Positions 53,983 through 63,002 of a stretch of DNA of 64,000 nucleotides are shown here, piece by piece; the stretch's first letter is position 1, and every line of letters starts with the position of its first letter. The position numbers were made by a program, and so were the translations under genes. The notes beneath the pieces are model-generated. The model did not search any database, had not been told where the DNA came from, and worked only from the letters and a program-made list of their open reading frames with translations. Where the stretch lies: NCBI RefSeq assembly GCF_003352005.1, contig NZ_CP024848.1:1249001-1313000 (forward strand), written 5' to 3'. This stretch comes from Oceanobacillus zhaokaii. Its GTDB lineage: Bacteria > Bacillota > Bacilli > Bacillales > Amphibacillaceae.

Positions 53983-54981
53983 ATGAGTAATAAACTAGGA
54001 ATTCTTGATCAGAGCCCTATTTTTGAAGGGCAATCAGCTGAAGAGGCACTACAATCTACTATTAAATTGGCAAAAAAAGCTGAGGAATGGGGGTACTCTC
54101 GATTCTGGGTGTCGGAACACCATCATATGGAACAAGTGGCAGGTTCTTCACCCGAAGTGTTGATAGCACATTTATTAGCACGAACAAATTCCATTCAAAT
54201 TGGATCAGGAGGAGTGATGCTTCAGCACTATAGTCCATATAAGGTTGCAGAAAATTTTCATGTTTTATCAGCGCTTGCTCCTGGTAGGGTAAATCTTGGT
54301 ATTGGTAAGGCACCGGGAGGATTTCCTTTATCTACAAAAGCATTACAGTTTGGCACATTAAATCATGGGAAAGATTTTGATGAGCGATTAATCTTTTTGA
54401 AAAAATTAATCGATGATTCTCTAGAAAAGGACCATTTACTATCAGGCATTCAAGCTTTACCGAAGCCAGCAAAGAAACCTGAACTTTATTTGCTCGGAGG
54501 AAGTGCTAATAGTGCTAAGTTTGCCGCTGAATTAGGTTTTAATTTTGTGTTTGCTAAATTTTTAAATAGTGATGAGAAGGTGTTAAAAGAAGCTTCTGAT
54601 AAGTATAAAATTAATTTTAGTGAAGGAAATTTCATTGTAGCTGTGGCAGCACTTGCAGCACCTACTCAAGAGGAAGCAGAGACGTTAGTAATCAATCATA
54701 AGATATTTACGCTTCATCTTCATGATGGGCGGACACTAACCGTGCAAACAGAGAGCCAAGTAAAGGCATTTGAAAAACAAGCAGAAGGACCATTTGAAAT
54801 TGAAGAAAGAAAGGCAGATATAATAGCTGGGACACAAGCATATGTGAATGAAGAATTAACGAGGCTTCATAATGCTTATCAAATAGACGAATTCGTATTG
54901 CATACACCAATACAAAGGGAAGTCGAACGCTTTCGTTCTTTTGAATTAATGAGTCCGCTTCAGGTAACGGCAAACACTTAA
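53983..54981 (+). CDS. LLM-class flavin-dependent oxidoreductase
   Basis: A 332-residue bacterial-luciferase-like flavoprotein. N-terminal LGILDQSPIFEG and FWVSEHHHMEQVAGSSPEVL are typical, and PGRVNLGIGKAPGG marks the flavin-binding region. Closest in type to B. subtilis YceB/YtmO-like enzymes, which act with FMNH2. First gene of a sulfur-compound operon with an acetyltransferase, MetNIQ transporter and a second monooxygenase, so it probably helps to oxidise organic sulfur substrates. Ribosome binding site TTGGAGG. Confidence 0.85.
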   Translation: MSNKLGILDQSPIFEGQSAEEALQSTIKLAKKAEEWGYSRFWVSEHHHMEQVAGSSPEVLIAHLLARTNSIQIGSGGVMLQHYSPYKVAENFHVLSALAPGRVNLGIGKAPGGFPLSTKALQFGTLNHGKDFDERLIFLKKLIDDSLEKDHLLSGIQALPKPAKKPELYLLGGSANSAKFAAELGFNFVFAKFLNSDEKVLKEASDKYKINFSEGNFIVAVAALAAPTQEEAETLVINHKIFTLHLHDGRTLTVQTESQVKAFEKQAEGPFEIEERKADIIAGTQAYVNEELTRLHNAYQIDEFVLHTPIQREVERFRSFELMSPLQVTANT

Positions 54982-55062
54982 ACAAACATAAACAAGAAAG
55001 TTGGCAAGTAGTAGCATATTTCGCTTTTAATCTTACTAAAATCATCTGCATAGGGGGTAATA

Positions 55063-55584
55063 ATGAGTAAATTAATGAGCAACCCAATTACTGTCAATGA
55101 GTTGGATCCAAATGAGATTGAAAGGCTCCGTCATGTTTTGCTTGAAAGTTATCAACAGTACGAGGAATATTACACACCACAAGGTTGGAAGGATTATGCA
55201 AATATAATTGTCTCTTCAATAGACAATCCCAATGTAGATAAAATTTTTGTAGCCAAACTTAATAATGACATCCTAGGCAGCTTGCAGCTATTTCAGACAG
55301 CGGAAAAGGCATACAAACTACCAGAACTTCAAATTCAAGCACCAATCATTCGTTTACTAGGAGTTCATCCAAATGCAAGAGGTCGTGGTGTTGCGACAGA
55401 ACTAGTAAAAGCAGTTATAAAAAATGCCGAAGTACATGGAGAATCTCACGTGTATCTGCATACAACCGACTTCATGGTCAATGCAATAAAAATATATGAA
55501 AAGCTGGGTTTCGTAAGAGATGTCTCAAAGGATTTTTCCAGAAACGGTATTCTATCGAAATGCTATCGGTTTGATATTCTGTGA
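55063..55584 (+). CDS. GNAT acetyltransferase of the sulfur operon
   Basis: A 173-residue GNAT with RLLGVHPNARGRGVATELVK at about residues 104-123 and VNAIKIYEKLGFVRD near the end. In B. subtilis, sulfur-salvage operons (ytmI and yxeKLMNOPQ) encode such acetyltransferases that N-acetylate S-substituted cysteines before a monooxygenase cleaves them; the same step is inferred here from gene neighbours. AGGGGGTAATA precedes the ATG. Confidence 0.8.
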   Translation: MSKLMSNPITVNELDPNEIERLRHVLLESYQQYEEYYTPQGWKDYANIIVSSIDNPNVDKIFVAKLNNDILGSLQLFQTAEKAYKLPELQIQAPIIRLLGVHPNARGRGVATELVKAVIKNAEVHGESHVYLHTTDFMVNAIKIYEKLGFVRDVSKDFSRNGILSKCYRFDIL

Positions 55585-55627
55585 GATTAGATAGGTAAAA
55601 AAATAAGTGGAAATTGGAGTGGTAAAA

Positions 55628-56446
55628 ATGAAGATTAAAAAAGGATTCCTTTTAGCATTTATTACTGTAGGGCTATTTGTAATGGCGGGCTGCGGAGATC
55701 AAGCAGGGACAGCTGCTGAAAATGAAGAAGTGACATTGAAAGTTGGTGCTTCCTCTGTACCACATGCGGAAATTTTAGAGTTTATTGCACCTGATTTGGA
55801 AAAAGATGGTTTGAAGCTGGAAATAGTGAGTTCTACGGATGGTATTCAAACAAACCAACAGACAGCAGATGGGGATTTAGATGCAAACTTCTTTCAGCAT
55901 ACACCGTATTTAGAACAAGTGAACAAGGACAGCGGGTTAGATTTAGTGGTTGTCAAAGGTATTCACATTGAGCCATTTGGTGTGTATTCCAAAAAGATTG
56001 ATTCAATTGAGAAATTGTCTGATGAGGCAAAGATAGCTATTCCGAATAATCCATCCAATTTTTCAAGAGCACTCACGCTTTTTGCAAAAAATGGAATTAT
56101 CGAATTGGATGATGCCAAATCAGGTGATTATACACTCGAAGACATTACTAAAAATGATAAGAATTTAGAATTTGTTCCGGTTGATCCACCACTTTTAGTT
56201 CATTCACTTGATGATGTAGAAGCATCGGCAATCAATACAAACTATGCGTTAGAAGCAGATTTTAAACCATTAGAAGATTCATTAATCATTGAAGGAGCTG
56301 ACTCTCCATACGTCAATGTTTTAGTATCTCGTCCTGACAACAAAGACAGTGAATCGATTCAAAAGCTTGCCGAAGCACTAACTACGGAAAAGGTTAAAAA
56401 CTTTATTTCGGAAAAATATGAAGGTGCAGTAGTACCTGCATTCTAA
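55628..56446 (+). CDS. metQ: Methionine-type ABC transporter substrate-binding lipoprotein MetQ (first copy)
   Basis: A 272-residue lipoprotein of the NlpA/MetQ family: lipobox VMAGC (Cys22), then VTLKVGASSVPHAEILEFIA and DANFFQHTPYLEQVN, and the loop IAIPNNPSNFSRAL. Anchored outside the membrane, it delivers methionine or a related sulfur compound to MetNI. The ATG at 55628 follows GGAGTGG; the longer frame from 55607 is not supported. Followed closely by metN. Confidence 0.92.
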   Translation: MKIKKGFLLAFITVGLFVMAGCGDQAGTAAENEEVTLKVGASSVPHAEILEFIAPDLEKDGLKLEIVSSTDGIQTNQQTADGDLDANFFQHTPYLEQVNKDSGLDLVVVKGIHIEPFGVYSKKIDSIEKLSDEAKIAIPNNPSNFSRALTLFAKNGIIELDDAKSGDYTLEDITKNDKNLEFVPVDPPLLVHSLDDVEASAINTNYALEADFKPLEDSLIIEGADSPYVNVLVSRPDNKDSESIQKLAEALTTEKVKNFISEKYEGAVVPAF

Positions 56447-56477
56447 TAAATAGATTACGAGAATAGGAGGGTATACA

Positions 56478-57557
56478 TTGATAGAGTTTAATCAAGTGTC
56501 AAAAGTATTTGATAGCGGTGAGAATAGAGTTGAAGCATTAAAAGATATTAATTTAACCGTAGAAAAAGGAGATATCTTTGGAGTGATTGGCTTCAGTGGG
56601 GCAGGGAAGAGTACCCTCATTCGTACTGTCAATTTATTAGAATATCCTACTTCAGGTAATGTTATTGTCGAAGGGAAAAACCTTGCAAATATGTCTGAAA
56701 AGCAGCTTCGTGAGGCAAAGAAAAATATCGGCATGATATTTCAGCATTTTAATCTATTAAACTCCAAAACCGTTTTTGATAATGTCGCAATGCCACTAAT
56801 ATTAAGTAAAAATAAGAAGAAAAACATTCAAGAGAGAGTGCATGAAATTCTGCGCTTTGTTGGATTAGAGGATAAAGCAAGGAATTATCCGGATCAGTTA
56901 TCTGGAGGTCAGAAGCAACGTGTCGGGATTGCGCGAGCGTTAGCCACGAATCCATATATATTATTATGTGATGAAGCAACATCTGCCTTAGATCCACAAA
57001 CGACAAAATCAATACTCAATTTATTACAACGAATAAATGAGGAATACAAAATTACGATATTGATTATTACACATGAAATGGAGGTAATTAAACAAATTTG
57101 TAATCGGGTGGCCGTCATGGAGAATGGTCATGTTATTGAAGCGGGTAGTGTCTTTGAAATCTTTGCACATCCAAAAACAGACACGACTAGAAATTTTGTT
57201 AAATCTGTTATTCGAGACGAAGTACCTGAGAGTGTATATAAACTATTAAAAGAATACGAGAATCATAGTCGAATCTTTAAGATTGAATTCTTTGGAGCAG
57301 ATTCGGGGCAACCAATCGTTTCTAAGATAGCGAAAGTTTATGAAGTAGAAATCAATGTCTTGTTTGGAAATATCACTGAGCTGCAAGGGATTCCATTTGG
57401 CAATTTAATTGTTGAACTTAGTGGTGAACATCATGAAATTCAACGAGCAATACGGTTTATTGTTGATCAAGATATTGAGGTAAAGGAGGTTATGGAAGAT
57501 GGAAGTCAGTGCAGAGTTAGTTTTGAACGCCTTATGGGAAACGCTCTACATGGTTAG
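56478..57557 (+). CDS. metN: Methionine-type ABC transporter ATPase
   Basis: A 359-residue ATPase. Walker A GFSGAGKSTLIR (about 36-47), signature LSGGQKQR, Walker B ILLCDEATSALD, and after residue 250 the C-terminal NIL domain that binds methionine and inhibits the E. coli transporter (VSKIAKVYEVEINVLFGNIT). TTG start with AGGAGG ahead. The metI gene starts 59 bases before its end. Confidence 0.94.
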   Translation: MIEFNQVSKVFDSGENRVEALKDINLTVEKGDIFGVIGFSGAGKSTLIRTVNLLEYPTSGNVIVEGKNLANMSEKQLREAKKNIGMIFQHFNLLNSKTVFDNVAMPLILSKNKKKNIQERVHEILRFVGLEDKARNYPDQLSGGQKQRVGIARALATNPYILLCDEATSALDPQTTKSILNLLQRINEEYKITILIITHEMEVIKQICNRVAVMENGHVIEAGSVFEIFAHPKTDTTRNFVKSVIRDEVPESVYKLLKEYENHSRIFKIEFFGADSGQPIVSKIAKVYEVEINVLFGNITELQGIPFGNLIVELSGEHHEIQRAIRFIVDQDIEVKEVMEDGSQCRVSFERLMGNALHG

Positions 57558-58149
57558 TGTTTCACTCTTCTTTGGAGGGATTATTGGGATATTTTTAGGA
57601 ATATTGTTGGTTGTCACCAGGAAAGGACATATTTTGGAAAACCGTTTTATATTTTCGATTGTCAATCCAATTGTTAATATTTTTAGGTCGATTCCCTTTA
57701 TTATTCTACTTGTAGCTATTATTCCTTTGACAAGGTTAATTGTAGGAACTGGAATTGGCACGACAGCGGCGATTGTCCCTCTTGTGCTTCATATTGGACC
57801 ATATTTTTCAAGACTTGTGGAAAATTCCCTGTTAGAGGTAGATGAAGGAATTATTGAGGCTGCTAAGGCAATGGGGGCGACACCATTTCAAATTATTTAC
57901 CGGTTTTTATTTCCTGAGGCCTTTTCTTCGTTAATTTTAAGTATAACTACTGCAACAATTGGCTTAATTGGAGCGACGGCAATGGCAGGAGCAATTGGCG
58001 GTGGGGGCTTAGGCGATGTAGCCATAACTTATGGTTATCAACGCTTTAGTACAATTACGATTCTAGTTACCGTTATTATATTAGTAATTTTAGTTCAAGG
58101 AATTCAAAGTATAGGGAACAGGTTGGAAAGAAAGTTAAGAAGGGTGTAA
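57499..58149 (+). CDS. metI: Methionine-type ABC transporter permease
   Basis: A 216-residue permease with five helices and the binding-protein-dependent EAA loop EAAKAMGATPFQIIYRFLFP at about 119-138 that contacts MetN. ATG at 57499 with AAAGGAGG nine bases ahead, inside the metN coding region, so translation is coupled. Followed 33 bases later by a second MetQ gene. Confidence 0.94.
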   Translation: MEVSAELVLNALWETLYMVSVSLFFGGIIGIFLGILLVVTRKGHILENRFIFSIVNPIVNIFRSIPFIILLVAIIPLTRLIVGTGIGTTAAIVPLVLHIGPYFSRLVENSLLEVDEGIIEAAKAMGATPFQIIYRFLFPEAFSSLILSITTATIGLIGATAMAGAIGGGGLGDVAITYGYQRFSTITILVTVIILVILVQGIQSIGNRLERKLRRV

Positions 58150-58182
58150 CTAATAAAGTAACGGAAGGGGAATGTGTGAAAT

Positions 58183-59031
58183 ATGAAAAAATGGATTTTT
58201 CCTATACTACTAGTCCTTGGTTTATTTCTAGCTGCATGTTCCAATGAAATAGATGCAGAAGTAGAACAGTCAAAAGTAAAAGTCGGAATTCGAAATTCAG
58301 AACTGCGAACATGGGAATATTTAAAGGAGCGTGCAAGTGAAGAAGGATGGGAAATCGAAATTGTTAATTTCTCATCTGCATATGACCCTAACCAAGCTTT
58401 AGTAGAAGGGGATATTGATATCAACGCTTTCCAGCATGTAGCATATCTAGATTCCTTTAATGAAAATACGGCTTCAGAAATTGTTCCAATCGGGACAACG
58501 ATTATTGCTCCGCTTGGCTTGTACTCTGACAAATATGATTCCGTAGATGAAATTCCAGATGGGGCGCAAATTGCAGTTCCTAACGATGCCCCTAATTGGG
58601 GAAGAGCATTGTTGCTTTTGCAAGAAGCGGGAATATTAAAGGTAGTAGATAATTTTGATGGTAATGGTGGTGCAGATAAGATCAAAGAAAACCCCAAAAA
58701 TATAGAAATCGTTCCAGTAGACAGTGCAAATGCCCCGCGTGTCATGGAGGACACTGCTGGTTCAGTCATTAATAATGGTGTTGCATTAGAGGCAGATCTA
58801 ACATTAAAAGATGCATTGATTCATGAAAGTAAAACAGCAAAACCATATATCAATGTCATTGCAGCTAGAAATGAAGAAAAGGATAATGAAACGTTCCAAA
58901 AAGTAGTTAAACTCTATCAATCGGACGAAACAGCTGAATTCATCAAGGAGACATATAAAGGCAACTATCTTCCAACCTTTATAACGTTGGAAGAATTGAG
59001 CAGCTATAAAGATACGTATTCGGCCAAATAA
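58183..59031 (+). CDS. MetQ-type substrate-binding lipoprotein (second copy)
   Basis: A 282-residue NlpA/MetQ-family lipoprotein, lipobox LAAC (Cys19). It differs from the first MetQ in the ligand cleft: GIRNSELRTWEYLKERASEE in place of GASSVPHAEILEF, and ALVEGDIDINAFQHVAYLDS. Two binding proteins for one MetNI pair suggest two different ligands, for example methionine and an S-substituted or acetylated cysteine (inference). Ribosome binding site GGAAGGGG. Confidence 0.9.
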   Translation: MKKWIFPILLVLGLFLAACSNEIDAEVEQSKVKVGIRNSELRTWEYLKERASEEGWEIEIVNFSSAYDPNQALVEGDIDINAFQHVAYLDSFNENTASEIVPIGTTIIAPLGLYSDKYDSVDEIPDGAQIAVPNDAPNWGRALLLLQEAGILKVVDNFDGNGGADKIKENPKNIEIVPVDSANAPRVMEDTAGSVINNGVALEADLTLKDALIHESKTAKPYINVIAARNEEKDNETFQKVVKLYQSDETAEFIKETYKGNYLPTFITLEELSSYKDTYSAK

Positions 59032-59106
59032 GGAGAATAGAGAAGTTATGATAGATACTTGTTTATTTCAGGATAATTAAAATAGATTGGAAAAGGAGAG
59101 ATGAAA

Positions 59107-60459
59107 ATGCCCCAAGACAGGAAAATAAAACTTGCAGCGTATTTAGTTGGATCAGGCATGCATGTTTCTTCATGGCGACATAAAACATCAAATCCCAAAG
59201 CTAGTATTGATATTGATGAATTAACGAAGCAAGCAAAAATTGCTGAAATAGGAAAATTTGATATTGCATTTGTTGCTGATAGTTTGGCGATTAATCATGA
59301 ATCACATCCGCAAATACTAAATCGCTTTGATCCAATTGTACTAATTACAGCTTTAGCTGCTGCGACTACAAAAATTGGGTTAGGAGCTACTGCTTCGACA
59401 ACGTATAGTGAACCATATACCCTTGCTCGTCAATTCTCTTCTGTTGATCATATAAGTAATGGTCGTGCTGCATGGAATGTTGTAACGACTGCCGATGCTA
59501 CTGGTCAAACTGCTTTGAACTTCAGTCGTGAAAAGCACTGGGAACATGATCATCGCTATGAACGTGCGGAAGAGTTCGTTGATGTTGTCCAAGGGTTATG
59601 GGATTCTTGGGAAGATAATGCATTTGTTTACAATAAAGAAACCGGACAGTTTTTTAATCCAGAGAAAGTTCATGAACTTCATTATAAAGGGGAGTATTTC
59701 TCTGTAAAAGGACCGTTAAATATTGCCAGATCGATTCAAGGGCAACCAGTTATTATTCAAGCAGGGGCATCGATTCCAGGACAGAGACTAGCAGCACGTA
59801 CAGCAGAGGTAGTTTTCACACATTGGGATAATATAGAACAATCAAAGCAATTTTACAAAAAACTAAAATCGCAATTAAAGGACTTTGACAGAAGTGAGGA
59901 TGAGTTGCACATCTTCCATGGAATATCGCCAATTATCGGTGAAACAGAGGAAATTGCACTTAAAAAATATGAAGCATTACAAAATCTTATTGATCCATAT
60001 GAAAGTTTGAAATTTGTTTCAGGCTATATGGGAAACGTAGACTTTTCAAAATACACCTTAAATACGCCTGCAAAAGAAGTAGATTTTCCGGAAGTAAATA
60101 GCATTCAAAGCCAATTTAATGAAATGAAGAAGATTATTGATGAAGAAGATCTAAAGGTTGGCGACCTGTATACGAGATTTTTTGGCGCTGCAAAGCGGGA
60201 CGCGTTCATTGGGACACCAACACAAGTTGCGAATGAAATAGAGAGTTGGTTTACGGAGAAAGCAGCAGATGGGTTCATGATTCAATTTCCTTTGTTGCCG
60301 AGTGGTTTGCAGGATTTTGTTAATTTAGTTGTTCCGATATTGCAGGAAAGAGGTTTATACCGTTTGGATTATGAAGGTGAGACATTACGTGACCATCTCG
60401 GATTAAAAAAACCGAGAAATCGATTTGTAACGGAAGAGTCATATAAATCAAAAGCTTGA
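59107..60459 (+). CDS. NtaA/SnaA/DszA-family FMNH2-dependent monooxygenase
   Basis: A 450-residue flavin monooxygenase of the nitrilotriacetate/pristinamycin/dibenzothiophene-sulfone group. Motifs: FVADSLAINHESHPQ, SSVDHISNGRAAWNVVTT and QAGASIPGQRLAARTAEVVF. B. subtilis relatives YxeK and YtnJ (CmoJ) cleave C-S bonds of N-acetylated S-substituted cysteines, the likely role here. The ATG at 59107 is eight bases after GGAG; the ATG at 59101 is too close. A worn C-terminal copy of this family lies at 31111-31290. Last gene of the sulfur operon. Confidence 0.9.
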   Translation: MPQDRKIKLAAYLVGSGMHVSSWRHKTSNPKASIDIDELTKQAKIAEIGKFDIAFVADSLAINHESHPQILNRFDPIVLITALAAATTKIGLGATASTTYSEPYTLARQFSSVDHISNGRAAWNVVTTADATGQTALNFSREKHWEHDHRYERAEEFVDVVQGLWDSWEDNAFVYNKETGQFFNPEKVHELHYKGEYFSVKGPLNIARSIQGQPVIIQAGASIPGQRLAARTAEVVFTHWDNIEQSKQFYKKLKSQLKDFDRSEDELHIFHGISPIIGETEEIALKKYEALQNLIDPYESLKFVSGYMGNVDFSKYTLNTPAKEVDFPEVNSIQSQFNEMKKIIDEEDLKVGDLYTRFFGAAKRDAFIGTPTQVANEIESWFTEKAADGFMIQFPLLPSGLQDFVNLVVPILQERGLYRLDYEGETLRDHLGLKKPRNRFVTEESYKSKA

Positions 60460-60523
60460 AATGAGGAAAGATTTCATGTAATAGGGTGATAGAGATGATA
60501 TGCCTTCGAATCTTTTAGTAAAG

Positions 60524-60575
60524 AAAAGTAATAGTCGATCAGCTTTTTTAGCTGATCGACTATTACTTTTGAGGA
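60524..60575 (+). terminator. Terminator of the sulfur operon
   Basis: Perfect 21-bp stem (AAAAGTAATAGTCGATCAGC and one more base, with its complement at 60550-60570) and a TTTTT loop, followed by GAGGAAATTT; works in both directions by its A/T ends. Confidence 0.9.
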
Positions 60576-60614
60576 AATTTCAGTTTTAATGAATGAATTT
60601 CGCTCCATTTCTTC

Positions 60615-60641
60615 TTGACCGCCTATTAAAATCTCTATAAT
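60615..60641 (+). promoter_or_regulatory. Candidate promoter of the nucleoside hydrolase genes
   Basis: TTGACC (60615-60620) and TATAAT (60636-60641) with a short 15-base spacer. Confidence 0.5.
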
Positions 60642-60710
60642 ATGGAGAAGATTAGTACATATTAAGACAAATTAAATTGAATTTTCGGAATTGTGAAGGA
60701 GCAGATGTAA

Positions 60711-61649
60711 ATGACAAAAAAAGTATACTTAAACCACGATGGTGGCGTAGATGATTTAATTTCCTTATTTCTATTATTGAAAATGGAAGATATAGAATTG
60801 ATTGGAGTAGGTGTAATCCCGGCAGATTGTTATTTAGAGCCTGCTGTATCAGCAAGTAGGAAAATTATCGATCGTTTTGGAAAAGGCAAGGAGATTGAAG
60901 TAGCGGCATCAACATCACGCGGGAAGAATCCATTTCCTAAGGATTGGCGTATGCATGCATTTCTAGTAGATGCTTTACCTATTTTAAATGAGTTTAAGCC
61001 AGTAAAAACAAAAGAAGCAACATTACCAGCGCACAAGCATTTAATCGAAGCGCTTCGTAATAGTGAGGAAAAAGTTACATTAGTCTTCGTTGGGCCGCTA
61101 ACAGATCTTGCTCGTGCATTAGAGGAAGCGCCGGATATTGAAGAAAAGATTGAGAAACTTGCTTGGATGGGTGGAACATTCTTGGAAAAGGGGAATGTAG
61201 AAGAACCTGAACATGACGGCACTGCTGAATGGAATGCATTTTGGGATCCTGAAGCAGTAAAGGTCGTCTGGGATAGTAAAATTAAAATTGATCTTGTTGC
61301 ACTTGAAAGTACAAACATGGTGCCATTGACATTAGATATCCGCGACAAATGGGCTGCTGAACGGACAGATTTAGGAATTGACTTCGTTGGCCAATGTTAT
61401 GCGATGGTTCCACCACTTGTACATTTTCAAACGAATTCAACCTACTTCCTATGGGATGTCTTAACGACAGCAACAATTGGTGATGAAGGCCTTGTGAAGA
61501 AAAAAGAAGTGAAATCCGTTGTGCATGCAGATGGACCAAGTCAAGGGAAGACAGAGCTATCAGCAGATGGACGAGCAGTTCAATTAGTATACGAAGCAGA
61601 TCGTGACCGATTCTTTAATTATCTTACCGATTTGGCAAGAGAGAATTAA
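60711..61649 (+). CDS. Nucleoside hydrolase (IUNH family), first copy
   Basis: A 312-residue enzyme that splits ribonucleosides into base and ribose. The calcium-binding aspartates are in NHDGGVDDLIS (Asp10, 14, 15), with FVGPLTDLA at about 126-134 and the closing part of the active site AEWNAFWDPEA. The usual DxDxxxDD start is slightly changed here (NHDGGVDD), so base preference may differ from the second copy. AAGGAGC ribosome binding site. Precedes a second hydrolase by 13 bases. Confidence 0.9.
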   Translation: MTKKVYLNHDGGVDDLISLFLLLKMEDIELIGVGVIPADCYLEPAVSASRKIIDRFGKGKEIEVAASTSRGKNPFPKDWRMHAFLVDALPILNEFKPVKTKEATLPAHKHLIEALRNSEEKVTLVFVGPLTDLARALEEAPDIEEKIEKLAWMGGTFLEKGNVEEPEHDGTAEWNAFWDPEAVKVVWDSKIKIDLVALESTNMVPLTLDIRDKWAAERTDLGIDFVGQCYAMVPPLVHFQTNSTYFLWDVLTTATIGDEGLVKKKEVKSVVHADGPSQGKTELSADGRAVQLVYEADRDRFFNYLTDLAREN

Positions 61650-61662
61650 AGGAGGGTTAATA

Positions 61663-62604
61663 TTGCAGCGAATAATTATTGATACAGATACAGCTGGGGA
61701 CGATACAATCGCTCTGTTAACTGCACTCCACCATTTTAAAGTTGAAGGGGTAACGATTACAGGGGGAAATGTTGATTTTAATCAAGAGGTAGAAAATGCA
61801 CTCTATACAATCGAAGTGTTCAATCCAGATTATGATGTTCCTGTTTATAAAGGATACGAGGGACCTGTTCTGAATTGGAATGAGGGCGGCCATTTGACTG
61901 TAGAAGATGTACATGGAAGTGACGGGATGGGTGATTCCTTCTTTCCAAAAGCAAAACAGCGTCCAAAGGAAAAGCATGCCATTGACTTTATTATTGAAAC
62001 TGTGAAGGCAAACCCAGGTGAGATAGCATTGCTTGCAATTGCGCCGTTAACAAATATCGCGATGGCAATCAAGAAGGATCCAACAATTGCGAAGGATATT
62101 CCCCATATTTATGTTATGGGCGGCACAAATAATTCATTGGGGAATATTACTGCAGCAGCAGAGTATAATTTCTATGTAGATCCAGAAGCCGCGAAGATTG
62201 TGCTACACTCCGGAATCCCAATTACAATGGTTGGCTGGGATATGTGTACTAATTATTCGATAATGACGGATCAGGATCATAAGGAAATTGAACAATTAGC
62301 AACTTCGAGATCAGGATTTTTCACTGATATTAATCGTGTCGTTATGAAGTTTAACAAAGAAGTCCATAAAATAAATGGCACAACACATCCTGATACATTA
62401 TTAGTTGCAATTGCTGCAAACGAAAAACTGATGACCTCTTCTCATCATTATTATGTAGATATTGAAACAAAAGGGGAACTGACAAAGGGTTACAGTATGG
62501 TTGATATTAATAATCGCAGTGGGAAGTCTCCGAATGTTCGTGTATGTGAAAAGGTGGATAGAGAGGGCTTTAAAGAAGTATTGCTCCAGGTATTAAAAGG
62601 GTAG
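61663..62604 (+). CDS. Nucleoside hydrolase (IUNH family), second copy
   Basis: A 313-residue relative of the preceding enzyme with the standard IIDTDTAGDD metal motif (Asp7, 9, 13, 14), LLAIAPLTNIA at about 124-134 and AEYNFYVDPEAA at about 166-177. TTG start at 61663 with GGAGGG ahead; the open frame reaches back to 61603 inside the first gene. Two adjacent, diverged copies suggest purine and pyrimidine nucleosides are split by different enzymes, in salvage of nucleosides. Confidence 0.92.
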   Translation: MQRIIIDTDTAGDDTIALLTALHHFKVEGVTITGGNVDFNQEVENALYTIEVFNPDYDVPVYKGYEGPVLNWNEGGHLTVEDVHGSDGMGDSFFPKAKQRPKEKHAIDFIIETVKANPGEIALLAIAPLTNIAMAIKKDPTIAKDIPHIYVMGGTNNSLGNITAAAEYNFYVDPEAAKIVLHSGIPITMVGWDMCTNYSIMTDQDHKEIEQLATSRSGFFTDINRVVMKFNKEVHKINGTTHPDTLLVAIAANEKLMTSSHHYYVDIETKGELTKGYSMVDINNRSGKSPNVRVCEKVDREGFKEVLLQVLKG

Positions 62605-62689
62605 TAAAACTGTATTCTATCTGAAAACTCAAGCATAACAGAAAAAAAGAACAAAACCTATTGACATTCTAGTAACTTCTAGCGATAAT

Positions 62690-62938
62690 AGTATCAATTA
62701 TAGCTGAACGTTGATGAGGAATAGTATGCAGAAGTTGTTTTGACCAGAGAGTGGAATTTATAAGCTGAAAGATTCCGCCATAAACAAGCTGCAGAACCTA
62801 CCTTCAGAGTCCCATGCCAACACATGGGCGCTCCCTAGCGTTACGGGGTAAAGTGGAATGTTTCATACATTCAATAACGGTGGTACCGCGGAAGTAAAGC
62901 TCTTTCGTCCTTTAATAAGGGACGAATGGGCTTTTTTT
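62690..62938 (+). promoter_or_regulatory. T-box leader, proline specific
   Basis: Stem I region starts around GTTGATGAGGAATAGTATGC with the AGAGAGTGG motif; the T-box core GGTGGTACCGCGG is at 62879-62891, followed by a 14-pair terminator stem (AAGCTCTTTCGTCC, one mismatch) and seven T. The likely specifier is CCT in GCAGAACCTACC near 62800, a proline codon, in line with the proB gene downstream. Uncharged tRNA-Pro would allow read-through. Confidence 0.92.
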
Positions 62939-63002
62939 GTATATTTATTTTACGTTGGCTGTTTTTGTAGTAAGCAAAGTATAGACTTGGGGGTATCGGA
63001 GG

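Noticed and set aside
58104..58769. 221-codon minus-strand frame over metI/metQ
   Set aside because: Antisense shadow of two well-supported genes; no ribosome binding site or family match.
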